A stretch of DNA of 47,095 nucleotides from Streptomyces mangrovisoli (lineage in GTDB: Bacteria > Actinomycetota > Actinomycetes > Streptomycetales > Streptomycetaceae), in NCBI RefSeq assembly GCF_000974985.2, contig NZ_LAVA02000098.1:1-47095 (forward strand). The letters are read 5' to 3'. The notes under the pieces were generated by a model. That model was not told where the DNA came from and did no database searches. It saw only the letters and a list, made by a program, of their open reading frames with translations. Position 1 is the first letter of the stretch. Every line of letters begins with the position of its first letter. A program made the position numbers and the translations under genes. Below are positions 39,925 through 47,095 of the stretch, piece after piece.

Positions 39925-40755
39925 ATGGCCGCCCAGCGTGAGGTCTCCGCCTGGCGTCCGCGCGTCGCGGGCGTCACCGAGGTCTTCCACGCCCGTTTCA
40001 CCGAGTACGCCTACCCGATGCACGTCCACGAGTCCTGGACGCTGCTGATCGTCGACGACGGCGCCGTACGGTACGACCTCGACCGGCACGAGCACGGCAC
40101 CCCGCACGACACGGTGTCCCTGCTCCCGCCGCACGTGCCGCACAACGGCTCCCCCGCCACCGCGCACGGCTTCCGCAAGCGCGTGGTCTACCTGGACTCC
40201 ACCCGCCTGGACGACTCCCTGATCGGGCCCGCCGTCGACAGCCCCGACCTGCGCGACCCGGTGCTGCGGCAGCGCGTCGCGCACCTGCACGCGGCGCTCG
40301 TCCGGCCCGGTGACGAGCTGGAGGCCGAGAGCCGGCTGACCCTGGTCGGGGAGCGGCTGCGGGGGCATCTGCGGCACCGGCTGGGCGAGCGCGCCGACCG
40401 CCCCGACCCCGCCCTCGCCCGCCAGGTGCGCGAACTCCTCGACGCGCGCCTCGTCGACGGCGTCACCCTCGACGAGGCCGCGGCGATCGTGCACGCCCAT
40501 CCCGCCCACGTGGTGCGGGCGTTCACCCGCGCCTACGGCATCGCCCCACACCAGTACCTGACCTCGCGCCGGGTCGACCGCGCCCGCCGGCTGCTGCTCG
40601 ACGGCCGGGCACCGGGCGAGGTCGCCGCGGCCACCGGGTTCTACGACCAGGCCCATCTCACCCGGCACTTCAGGAAGCTCGTCGGGGTGCCGCCCGGCCG
40701 CTACCGGACCGCCGCCCGGGACCTCAGTCCGCGGGGCGCTCGACGAGACGGCTGA
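39925..40755 (+). CDS. AraC-family transcriptional regulator
   Basis: A 276-aa regulator. Residues 1 to about 150 form an AraC-type cupin sensor (HARFTEYAYPMHVHESWTLLIVDDGAVRYDL; LLPPHVPHNG). Residues about 175-270 hold two helix-turn-helix motifs (TLDEAAAIVHAHPAHVVRAFTRAYG; PGEVAAATGFYDQAHLTRHFRKLVG) ending in GVPPGRYR. ATG 39925 has TACGTT (39913-39918) 6 nt upstream, so leaderless. The likely target is the divergent DUF2000 gene. Its 3' end overlaps the convergent YbjN gene by 32 bp. Confidence 0.9.
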   Translation: MAAQREVSAWRPRVAGVTEVFHARFTEYAYPMHVHESWTLLIVDDGAVRYDLDRHEHGTPHDTVSLLPPHVPHNGSPATAHGFRKRVVYLDSTRLDDSLIGPAVDSPDLRDPVLRQRVAHLHAALVRPGDELEAESRLTLVGERLRGHLRHRLGERADRPDPALARQVRELLDARLVDGVTLDEAAAIVHAHPAHVVRAFTRAYGIAPHQYLTSRRVDRARRLLLDGRAPGEVAAATGFYDQAHLTRHFRKLVGVPPGRYRTAARDLSPRGARRDG

Positions 40756-41233
40756 ACGCGTCCAGGTTCCGGGTCGGCTCGCCCCGGGACACCCGCCACG
40801 CGTACTCCCGCCGGATCGCGGAGGCGAACCCCAGCTCCAGAAGGGTGTTGAACGCCCCGTCCGCCGCTTCGAGCACCTGCCCGAGCAGGCGGTCGACCTC
40901 GTCGGGGACGACGGCGGTCAGCGGCAGCTTGCCGGCGACGTAGATGTCGCCGAGCGGGTCGACGGCGTAACCGACGCCGTACAGCTTGAGGTTGCGCTCC
41001 AGCAGCCAGCGGTGGACGCCCGGCTCGTTCTCGTCGGGGTGGCGGATGACGAAGGCGTTCAGCGAGAGCGAGTGGCGGCCGACGAGCAGCGAGACGGTCG
41101 TCGACAGCTTGCGGGTGCCGGGGAGTCTGACGACGTAGTGGCCCGCCTCGGGCGACTCCCACTCGAGTTCGGCGTCCTTCAGGGCGGCCTCGACGACCTG
41201 CGCCGCCCTCTGCTGCTCCGCGCGATCACCCAT
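40724..41233 (-). CDS. YbjN-domain protein
   Basis: A 169-aa YbjN-family protein, related to type III secretion chaperone-like folds: VVEAALKDAELEWESPEAGHYVVRLPG, LSLNAFVIRHPDENEPGVHRWLLERN, VGYAVDPLGDIYVAGKLPL, VDRLLGQVLEAADGAFNTLLELGFA. Cytoplasmic; role unknown, but the gene sits directly after mshA in many actinobacteria (Rv0487 in M. tuberculosis). Its ATG overlaps the mshA stop by 8 bp, so the two are co-translated. Confidence 0.88.
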   Translation of the reverse strand: MGDRAEQQRAAQVVEAALKDAELEWESPEAGHYVVRLPGTRKLSTTVSLLVGRHSLSLNAFVIRHPDENEPGVHRWLLERNLKLYGVGYAVDPLGDIYVAGKLPLTAVVPDEVDRLLGQVLEAADGAFNTLLELGFASAIRREYAWRVSRGEPTRNLDAFSRLVERPAD

Positions 41234-42563
41234 GGTGGGAGCGTACGCGACGGCGGTGGGCCTGCGTCGCGGCCGTGTACACGTCCGCCGTGGCGGCGGC
41301 CGAGGTGTCCCAGCCGAAGGACTGCGCGTGCCGGGCGGCGGCCGCGCCCATGGTGTCCGTGAGCCCCGGTTCGTCGGCGAGGCGGCGCAGCACGCGCGCG
41401 TAGTCCGCCGGGTCGTGGCCCTGCACGAGGAATCCGGTCTGCCCGTCGCGCACCGCCACGGGCAGTCCGCCGACGGCCGCGGCGAGGACCGGCGTCCCGG
41501 CCGCCTGCGCCTCTATGGCGACCAGCCCGAAGGACTCGCTGTACGACGGCATGACGAGCACGGAGGCGGCCCGGAACCAGTCCGCGAGCTCCTCCTGCCC
41601 GACCGGCGGGTGGAACCGTACGACGTCGGCGATGCCGAGCCGCGCGGCGAGCTTCTGCAGGCCCTCGGGCTTGGCGAGGCCGCTGCCGCTGGGGCCGCCG
41701 ACGACCGGCACGACGACGCGGGAGCGCAGGTCGGGGCGCTCGTCGAGGAGGACGGCGACCGAGCGCAGCAGCACGTCGGGGGCCTTCAGCGGCTGGATGC
41801 GCCCGGCGAACAGCGGGATCAGCGCGCCCTCGGGCAGGCCGAGCCGGGCGCGGGCGGCGGCGCGGCCGTCCGCGGGGCGGAACCGGCCGAGGTTGACGCC
41901 GGGATGCACGACGGCGACCTTGCCGGGGTCGGCGGAGTAGTGCCGTACCAGCTCGTCGGCCTCCTCCGCGGTGTTGGCGATGAGCCGGTCCGCGGCGGAG
42001 ACGATCTGCATCTCGCCGATGACGCGGGCGGCGGGCTCGGGGGTGTCGCCGTCGGCGAGGTTGGCGTTCTTGACCTTGGCCATGGTGTGCATCGCGTGCA
42101 CGAGCGGGACGCCCCAGCGCTGCGCGGCGAGCCAGCCGACATGGCCGGAGAGCCAGTAGTGCGAGTGGACGAGGTCGTAGTAGCCGGGGCGGTGCCCCGC
42201 CCAGGCCTGCATCACACCGTGCGTGAAGGCGCACAGCTGGGCCGGGAGGTCCTCCTTGGCCAGTCCCTCGTAGGGGCCCGCGTCGACGTGCCGGACCAGG
42301 ACGCCGGGCGCCAGCTCGACGCAGGGCGCCAGGTCGCCGGCGGTGGCGCGGGTGAAGATCTCCACCTCGATGCCGATCGCGGCGAGGCGCTGCGCGAGCT
42401 CGACGATGTAGACGTTCATACCGCCGGCGTCGCCGGTGCCGGGCTGGTGCAGCGGTGAGGTGTGCACGGAGAGCATCGCGACGCGCCGGGGGCGGCGGTG
42501 CAGCCTGAGCCGCGAGGGGGCCGCCGGAGAGCGACGCCCGAGCCTGCTGACGTACTGGCTCAC
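41226..42563 (-). CDS. mshA: Mycothiol glycosyltransferase MshA
   Basis: A 445-aa GT4 glycosyltransferase transferring GlcNAc from UDP-GlcNAc to 1L-myo-inositol-1-phosphate, the first step of mycothiol synthesis. The acceptor-side loop HTSPLHQPGTGDAGGMNVYIVELAQRL is the MshA hallmark. Others are VHSHYWLSGHVG, HTMAKVKN, NTAEEADELVRHY and the donor-site E-x7-E region SESFGLVAIEAQAAGTPVLAA. GTG 42563 is chosen for GGAGG 8 nt upstream; the frame is open to 42620. Forms a two-gene unit with the YbjN gene. The link to GlcNAc metabolism elsewhere in the window is indirect, through UDP-GlcNAc. Confidence 0.95.
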   Translation of the reverse strand: MSQYVSRLGRRSPAAPSRLRLHRRPRRVAMLSVHTSPLHQPGTGDAGGMNVYIVELAQRLAAIGIEVEIFTRATAGDLAPCVELAPGVLVRHVDAGPYEGLAKEDLPAQLCAFTHGVMQAWAGHRPGYYDLVHSHYWLSGHVGWLAAQRWGVPLVHAMHTMAKVKNANLADGDTPEPAARVIGEMQIVSAADRLIANTAEEADELVRHYSADPGKVAVVHPGVNLGRFRPADGRAAARARLGLPEGALIPLFAGRIQPLKAPDVLLRSVAVLLDERPDLRSRVVVPVVGGPSGSGLAKPEGLQKLAARLGIADVVRFHPPVGQEELADWFRAASVLVMPSYSESFGLVAIEAQAAGTPVLAAAVGGLPVAVRDGQTGFLVQGHDPADYARVLRRLADEPGLTDTMGAAAARHAQSFGWDTSAAATADVYTAATQAHRRRVRSHHG

Positions 42564-42795
42564 GTGGGCTTCCTCCTTGGCTGCGGGCACGCCGGACGCG
42601 GGGCACGCTGCGCCCCTCAAGGGGGTGCAACAGCGGAGGCCCTCCCTCCCATTCCGGTCGGGCGCGATTTTGCCCAGCCATTACGGAGAGGCGCTCAACT
42701 GTTCGAGCGCCGGATGCGTCCTACGACGGGTGCCTTGAATCGCCCCGCCCGCCCTGGTACCCCGGCCGGGCGCCGGTTATGACAGCCTCGTAGGC

Positions 42796-43590
42796 ATGAC
42801 AGCCCGCGCCGCGACCCGCCCCGTGGGAAACGTGACGCGCGGGACCACCAACCCCAACCGGCTGCGCCGCATGGACCGCTGGATCGCGGCCACGCTCGGC
42901 GCCGCGCTGCGCCGCGCCGACGACCCGGTCGCCGTCGACCTCGGCTACGGCGCCGCCCCGTGGACCGCCGTCGAACTGCTCGCGCGGCTGCGGACGGTGG
43001 CGCCGGCCACCCGGGTCGTCGGCATCGAGATCGAGCCCGCCCGGGTCACGGCGGCCAGGCCCTACGAACGCGACGGGCTGGCCTTCCGGCACGGCGGCTT
43101 CGAAGTCCCGGTGCCGCAGCGGCCGATGCTGATCCGCGCGGCCAACGTGCTGCGCCAGTACGACGAGACGGAGGTCGCCGCGGTCTGGCGGCGGCTGTGC
43201 GGGCGGCTCGCGCCGGGCGGGCTGCTGGTGGAGGGCACCTGCGACGAGATCGGCCGGCGGCACGTGTGGGTGGCGCTCGGGCCCGAGGGCCCCCGCACGG
43301 TCACCCTCGCGACCCGGCTGGGCTCCCTGGAGCACCCCTCCGACCTGGCCGAACGGCTCCCGAAGGCGCTGATCCACCGCAATGTGCCGGGGGAGCCGGT
43401 GCACGCCTTCCTGCGCGACTTCGACCGCGCGTGGGCGGCGGCGGCGCCGTACGCGTCGTACGGCGCCCGGCAGCGCTGGATCCGCGCGGTGCGCGACCTG
43501 CGGGCCGACTGGCCGGTGACGGACGGCCCGGCGCGCTGGCGGCAGGGCGAGGTCACGGTGGCGTGGGAGGCGCTGGCGCCGCGGGGGTGA
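42796..43590 (+). CDS. Class I SAM-dependent methyltransferase-like protein
   Basis: A 264-aa protein with a Rossmann-like SAM fold: motif I VAVDLGYGAAPWTAVELLAR (GxGxxPW variant, about residues 46-65), motif II VVGIEIEPARV and a later GRLAPGGLLVEGTCDE (post-motif). The DLGYG motif departs from canonical DxGxGxG but is found in a conserved actinobacterial group beside mshA. Substrate unknown. ATG 42796 lacks a clear RBS. The gene is divergent from mshA, and its 3' end is the seed of a 20-21-bp tandem repeat. Confidence 0.7.
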   Translation: MTARAATRPVGNVTRGTTNPNRLRRMDRWIAATLGAALRRADDPVAVDLGYGAAPWTAVELLARLRTVAPATRVVGIEIEPARVTAARPYERDGLAFRHGGFEVPVPQRPMLIRAANVLRQYDETEVAAVWRRLCGRLAPGGLLVEGTCDEIGRRHVWVALGPEGPRTVTLATRLGSLEHPSDLAERLPKALIHRNVPGEPVHAFLRDFDRAWAAAAPYASYGARQRWIRAVRDLRADWPVTDGPARWRQGEVTVAWEALAPRG

Positions 43591-43637
43591 CGGGTCGCGC
43601 CGCGGGGTGACGGGTCGCGCCGCGGGGGTGACGGCGG
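43577..43637. repeat. Tandem repeat, 20-21-bp unit, over the methyltransferase 3' end
   Basis: GCGCCGCGGGG(G)TGACGGGTC occurs about three times in succession from 43577. The first unit contains the last codons and stop of the preceding gene. Confidence 0.85.
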
Positions 43638-43840
43638 GCGGCGTGGCGGGGTGACGGGCCCTGCGACCTGCGGGGAACGATCATCGTGAGTCGTTCGTCA
43701 CAGAAGCGGGGAGATCGTCTTGCCACGGTCCGGAAGGGGGGAGGTTCGCGGCACGGCCTCTGTCACTTTTCGGCACGGCATGGCACGATCCCCCACGCGT
43801 ACGTAAGTTACTGACGGTAAATCAGTTGGGGGGCAGGGGT

Positions 43841-45091
43841 ATGGGCACGGGCAAGCGCGGCCTCGTCGCGACCGCCGTCACCGTGGTCTGCGCGGTCACC
43901 GTCCTGGCCGCACCGGGCACCGCGTTCGCGGGCACCGCGCCGAAGGCCACGAAGTCGCCCTCCCCGAGAAGCCAGGAGTCCGCGTCGGCGAAGCCTTCGT
44001 CGAAGGCGTCCTCGAACGCGTCGGCGAACGCGTCGGCGAAGGCGTCGACGAAGAACACTTCGAAGAAGTCGTCCAAGGGGGCGTCCCCTTCGGCTTCCGC
44101 GTCGGCCTCGGCATCGGCATCCCCGTCGCCCTCCGCCTCCGTGTCGGCCCCGCCGGACAAGGACCTGGAGGCCGTCCGCAAGAAGCTGGACAAGCTCTAC
44201 CACGACGCGGCCGTGGCCACCGACGCCTACAACGCGGCCGAGGAACAGGCCGAGAAGCAGTCGGAGCAGATCGTCGACCTGGCCAAGAAGATCGTGGCGG
44301 GCCAGGAGAAGCTGGCCGAACTGAAGGACCGGGCGGGCGCCGCGGCCCGCGCCCAGTACCGCGGCGGCGGACTGCCGGACGAGGCGCAGCTGCTGCTGAG
44401 CGACAACCCGCAGGAGTTCCTCGACGGGGCGGGCATGGCGCTCCAGGGCGAACGCGCCACCCGACATCTGCTCGACGAAATGGCGCGCACGCAGAAGGAC
44501 TTGAAGGAGTACACGGCGGGCGCCTCCGCGCGCTGGCAGGAGCTGGACACCGAACGCAAGGCGAAGGCGGCGGCGAGCAAGAAGGTCAAGCAGCAGATCG
44601 CGGCCGCCAAGAAGCTCGAATCGCGGCTGGAGAAGCGGCAGAAGGAGCGACTCGCCAAGCTGGAGGAGCAGGCCGCGCTGGACGCGCAGACCAAGTGGCT
44701 GGACTCCGGCGTCCTCAAGGACATCGACGGCCACGCGTCCGCGGCGGGCAAGAAGGCGGTGGCGTTCGCCACGGACCAACTCGGCAAGCCGTACGTGTGG
44801 GGCGCGGAGGGCCCCGACTCCTACGACTGCTCGGGGCTCACGTCGCAGGCCTGGGCGGCGGCCGGGGACCCGATCCCGCGGACCTCGCAGGAGCAGTGGA
44901 AGCAGCTGAAGCACGTGGACATCGAGGACATGCGCCCCGGCGACCTCATCATCTACTTCGACGACGCGAGCCATGTGGCCATGTACATCGGCGACGGCGC
45001 CATCATCCACGCCCCGCGCCCCGGGCGGACGGTGACGATCGCGGGGGCGGGGTCGATGCCGATCCTGGGGGTCGTACGCCCCGACGCGTGA
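43841..45091 (+). CDS. Secreted NlpC/P60 cell-wall endopeptidase
   Basis: A 416-aa exported peptidoglycan hydrolase. The signal peptide ends near AFA-GT (residue about 31). A Ser/Ala/Lys/Pro-rich low-complexity linker (about 32-105) precedes a long coiled coil (about 110-275, Lys/Glu/Ala-rich, DLEAVRKKLDKLYHDAA onward), which in such proteins blocks or positions the enzyme. The C-terminal NlpC/P60 domain has the catalytic Cys in YDCSGLTSQAW, His in ASHVAMYIGDG and the third residue in IIHAPRPG. It cleaves peptide stems in the cell wall (gamma-D-Glu-mDAP type). ATG 43841 follows GGGGGGCAGGGG. The frame begins five codons earlier without an RBS. Confidence 0.9.
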   Translation: MGTGKRGLVATAVTVVCAVTVLAAPGTAFAGTAPKATKSPSPRSQESASAKPSSKASSNASANASAKASTKNTSKKSSKGASPSASASASASASPSPSASVSAPPDKDLEAVRKKLDKLYHDAAVATDAYNAAEEQAEKQSEQIVDLAKKIVAGQEKLAELKDRAGAAARAQYRGGGLPDEAQLLLSDNPQEFLDGAGMALQGERATRHLLDEMARTQKDLKEYTAGASARWQELDTERKAKAAASKKVKQQIAAAKKLESRLEKRQKERLAKLEEQAALDAQTKWLDSGVLKDIDGHASAAGKKAVAFATDQLGKPYVWGAEGPDSYDCSGLTSQAWAAAGDPIPRTSQEQWKQLKHVDIEDMRPGDLIIYFDDASHVAMYIGDGAIIHAPRPGRTVTIAGAGSMPILGVVRPDA

Positions 45092-45676
45092 CGCCTGCGG
45101 CGGGCTTGGCGGTCCCGGGGCGCGGGGGGCCGCACGCCCAGCCCCCACCGGCCCGCGGTCATGTGGACCCGCGGGTCCGTCGTGGCTGGTCGCGCCGTTC
45201 CCCGCACCCCTGAAGGGCACCTGACCGTCAGCCCCCCTCGGGGGCGCGGGGAACTGCGCGCTCAGCCCCCACCGGGCCGCGGTGATACGGACGCGCGAGT
45301 CCGTCGTGGCTTGCCGCGCAGTTCCCCGCACCCCTGGGGAGTGGCGCGGCCGGGTACCTCTTCAGGGGCGCGGGGAACTGCGCGAACAGCCCCACCGGGC
45401 TCGCGCGGTGCCCCCGCGGGCCGGTGACCGCGGCCACGTGACCGACCGCACGTCCCTCTCGCCCCGAACCGCCCTCGGACGTGAGCTTCGTCATCCCCCC
45501 GACCGCGGCGACCTGTCCAACTGCGCTACATATCGCGGCATATGACAACGGTCTGCGCCAACGCGACAGGCCTCACACCATTCCGCTGCGGGCGCCCCAC
45601 CCGCTATGGTCCCCGTCGGTGGAGCGAGGTCCCTCGCCCCGCCGCGCCCTCGGGGGGAGGGAAGGAAACAACGACA
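45092..45676. other. 585-bp intergenic region rich in inverted repeats
   Basis: The first about 330 bp are hairpin-forming repeat elements (45117-45420). The remaining 250 bp (45421-45676) hold no gene I can support. Near 45533 there is a short inverted repeat CATAT-N6-ATATG, and TATGGT at 45604-45609 may be the -10 of the downstream phosphatase gene. Confidence 0.6.
45117..45420. repeat. Array of three intergenic inverted-repeat elements
   Basis: Each unit begins near GGGGCGCGGGGAACTGCGCG, continues CAGCCCC(C)ACCGG and in two units closes with the inverse arm (CGCAGTTCCCCGCACCCCTG-like). Units are at about 45117-45211, 45241-45337 and 45364-45420. The same sequence occurs at 1-35 and 47011-47095. 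They can form long hairpins and probably end transcripts of the NlpC/P60 gene. Confidence 0.85.
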
Positions 45677-46975
45677 ATGCCCGCACCCATACCGCGGCAG
45701 AGAGCGATCCCGGCCGTGGAAAGTGGTCAGGCTCCGGCCGCGTCCGTCGGCGGCACCTCGAAGGAAGAAGTTCCGCGCAAGGACGGCACGACAGACACCG
45801 CCCATACGACGCTCACGCTGCTGCTGATCGAGGACGATCCCGGCGGCTCGCCGATCGTGCCCGAACTGCTCGACGCCTCCGGCAAGCCCATCCGGGTCCG
45901 CACCGCCCGCAACCTCACCGAGGCCGAGCGGCTGCTCACGGACGACGTGCACTGCATCCTGCTCGACCTCGCGCTGCCCGCGCCGGGCCGCGCCGCCGAC
46001 ACCGACGAGCTGGCCGTACTGCGGCACATCCTGCGGCTCGCGCCCCGGCACGCCGTCCTCGCGCTCACCGCCTCCGGCGACGCCGAGCGCGCGGCCGAGG
46101 CGGTGCGCGTGGGCGCCCAGGACTACCTCTTCCGCGACGAGCTGGACGGACGGCTGCTCAGCCGCGCCATCCGCTACGCCGTCGAGCGCAAGCGCTCCGA
46201 CACCGCCGAGCGCCGGCTCGCGGAGGGCAGGCTGCGCGCCCAGGAGAACGCCCGGCTGGAGCGGGGCCTGCTGCCCACGCCCCTGCTGGAGGGCTCCTCG
46301 CTGCGGTTCGCCGCGCGCTACCGGCCCGGCCGCTCGCGCGCCCTGCTGGGCGGCGACTTCTACGACACCGTCCGCACGCCCGACGGCACCGTGCACGCCA
46401 TGATCGGCGACGTCTGCGGGCACGGCCCCGACGAGGCCGCCCTCGGCGTGGAGCTGCGCATCGCGTGGCGGGCGCTGACGCTGGCGGGCCTGTGCGGGGA
46501 CGAGCTGCTCGGCACGCTGCAGCAGGTGCTGGAGCACGAGCGCGGCGACGACGAGATCTTCGCGACGCTGTGCACGGTCGACATCGCGCCGGACGGCCGC
46601 CGTGCGGGCCTGTGCCTGGCGGGGCACCCGTCCCCGCTGCTGGCCCGGCCGGGGCGGCCCGCGCAGCTGCTGCCGTACGACAACAACGGCCCCGCCCTCG
46701 GCCTGCTGCCCGGCGCCCGCTGGCCGCGGATGCAGGTGGAGCTGGGCCGCGAGTGGAGCCTGATGCTCTACACCGACGGTCTGATCGAGGGCCGCGTCGG
46801 CACGGGCGGGGAGCGCCTCGGCCAGGACGGCATGGTGGAACTGGTCCGCCGGCAGCTCTCCGAGGGGCTGCGGGGGGAGGACCTGCTGCGCGCCGCGGTC
46901 AACGAGGTCCGCGACCTGAACGGCGGCGAGCTGACGGACGACGTCGCGGTACTCCTCCTGGACCGCGTCCCGTAA
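45677..46975 (+). CDS. Receiver domain-PP2C (SpoIIE-type) serine phosphatase
   Basis: A 432-aa two-domain signalling protein. Residues about 35-160 are a response-regulator receiver (LLLIEDDPGG; phospho-Asp in CILLDLALPAP; LTASG; Lys position occupied in a YLFRDE segment where the usual K is replaced by R). Residues about 200-432 are a SpoIIE/PP2C phosphatase (LLGGDFYDTV; MIGDVCGHGPDEAALGVELR; LYTDGLIEGR; LTDDVAVLLLD) with all metal-binding Asp present. A coiled linker (AERRLAEGRLRAQENARLERGLLP) joins them. Likely dephosphorylates an anti-anti-sigma factor under control of an unlinked histidine kinase. ATG 45677 has GAAGGA upstream. The longer frame to 45542 lacks homology. Confidence 0.88.
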   Translation: MPAPIPRQRAIPAVESGQAPAASVGGTSKEEVPRKDGTTDTAHTTLTLLLIEDDPGGSPIVPELLDASGKPIRVRTARNLTEAERLLTDDVHCILLDLALPAPGRAADTDELAVLRHILRLAPRHAVLALTASGDAERAAEAVRVGAQDYLFRDELDGRLLSRAIRYAVERKRSDTAERRLAEGRLRAQENARLERGLLPTPLLEGSSLRFAARYRPGRSRALLGGDFYDTVRTPDGTVHAMIGDVCGHGPDEAALGVELRIAWRALTLAGLCGDELLGTLQQVLEHERGDDEIFATLCTVDIAPDGRRAGLCLAGHPSPLLARPGRPAQLLPYDNNGPALGLLPGARWPRMQVELGREWSLMLYTDGLIEGRVGTGGERLGQDGMVELVRRQLSEGLRGEDLLRAAVNEVRDLNGGELTDDVAVLLLDRVP

Positions 46976-47010
46976 CCCCCCGCCGGGGTGCCTGGTCCCG
47001 CACGGTTCCC

Positions 47011-47095
47011 GACCGCGGGCCGGTGGGGCCCGATCGCGCAGTTCCCCGCGCCCCTGAAAAGCGCCCGGCCGCAGCCCCCTCAGGGGCGCGGGGAA
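47011..47095. repeat. Intergenic inverted-repeat elements, cut by window end
   Basis: An inverted copy (GACCGCGGGCCGGTGGGG... to ...CGCAGTTCCCCGCGCCCCT) occupies 47011-47055. A direct copy starts at 47082 (AGGGGCGCGGGGAA) and runs off the window. Confidence 0.8.

Noticed and set aside
43640..43840. Possible c-di-AMP (ydaO) riboswitch before the NlpC/P60 gene, as seen for other Streptomyces wall hydrolases
   Set aside because: The conserved ydaO core segments could not be found; only G-rich sequence and a short TTAC/GTAA inverted repeat are present.
45480..45545. tRNA-like D-arm (GTAGCGCAGTTGGAC on the minus strand) upstream of the phosphatase gene
   Set aside because: No anticodon arm, T arm or acceptor stem can be built around it, so it is not a tRNA or a clear attachment-site remnant.
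45228..45548. 106-codon minus-strand ORF between NlpC/P60 and the phosphatase
   Set aside because: About half of it lies in the intergenic repeat array, and it has no RBS or recognisable domain.

Overview
The window is a high-GC actinobacterial chromosome segment, almost certainly from a Streptomyces species. GC-rich third codon positions, many GTG starts, many leaderless-type promoters (a TANNNT hexamer 6-7 nt before the start codon) and the gene set all point there. The gene order matches what I remember of the S. coelicolor SCO4285 to about SCO4202 region, read in reverse. That comparison is from memory; no search was run. Most of the window is conserved core chromosome. The only clear acquired element is one stand-alone TnpB-type insertion sequence.

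Layout. (1) 1-3400: N-acetylglucosamine catabolism (nagK-nagA, with a DasR-like dre site over the promoter) and a PfkB sugar kinase. (2) 3400-13000: a membrane-anchored carbohydrate-binding protein; the GAF-PAS-GGDEF diguanylate cyclase CdgB with a near-consensus BldD box upstream; then small enzymes: a flavin reductase domain protein, a GNAT, ArfB, TerD, a GNAT-Nudix fusion, an M1 metallopeptidase lipoprotein, an unrecognised protein and a pentapeptide-repeat protein. (3) 13000-19000: two oxidoreductases (the second behind an 18-bp SoxR box), a DHA2 exporter, a DAO-type flavoprotein and a rhomboid-like membrane protein. (4) 19100-20920: tRNA-Thr(UGU) and the tnpB insertion. (5) 21000-25700: the shared sugar-ABC ATPase msiK, a small exported protein, an NDP-sugar nucleotidyltransferase and a DoxX-domain protein. 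(6) 25800-31900: rlmB-cysS-ispF-ispD-carD and a divergent LpqE-like lipoprotein, an order also found in mycobacteria. (7) 32000-35300: phoR-phoP divergent from phoU, with 11-nt PHO-box repeats between them, then a 51-aa cysteine-rich peptide. (8) 35400-42600: two MFS transporters, gpmA, a DUF2000 protein divergent from an AraC regulator, YbjN and mshA; the mshA/ybjN/gpm/phoR-phoP set matches mycobacterial mshA-Rv0487-gpm1-senX3-regX3. (9) 42800-47095: a methyltransferase-like protein, an exported NlpC/P60 hydrolase, an array of intergenic inverted repeats and a receiver-PP2C phosphatase. Both window ends fall in copies of the same intergenic repeat.

Themes. Amino-sugar metabolism links nagKA with MsiK, the ATPase shared by sugar importers. 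Developmental (BldD/CdgB), redox (SoxR) and phosphate (PhoP) regulation each leave a visible operator. Three features merit follow-up: short tandem duplications clustered at CDS 3' ends, the Cys-rich peptide after phoU, and the lone TnpB with its putative right-end guide RNA. I saw no CRISPR array, prophage, antiphage cluster or biosynthetic gene cluster.
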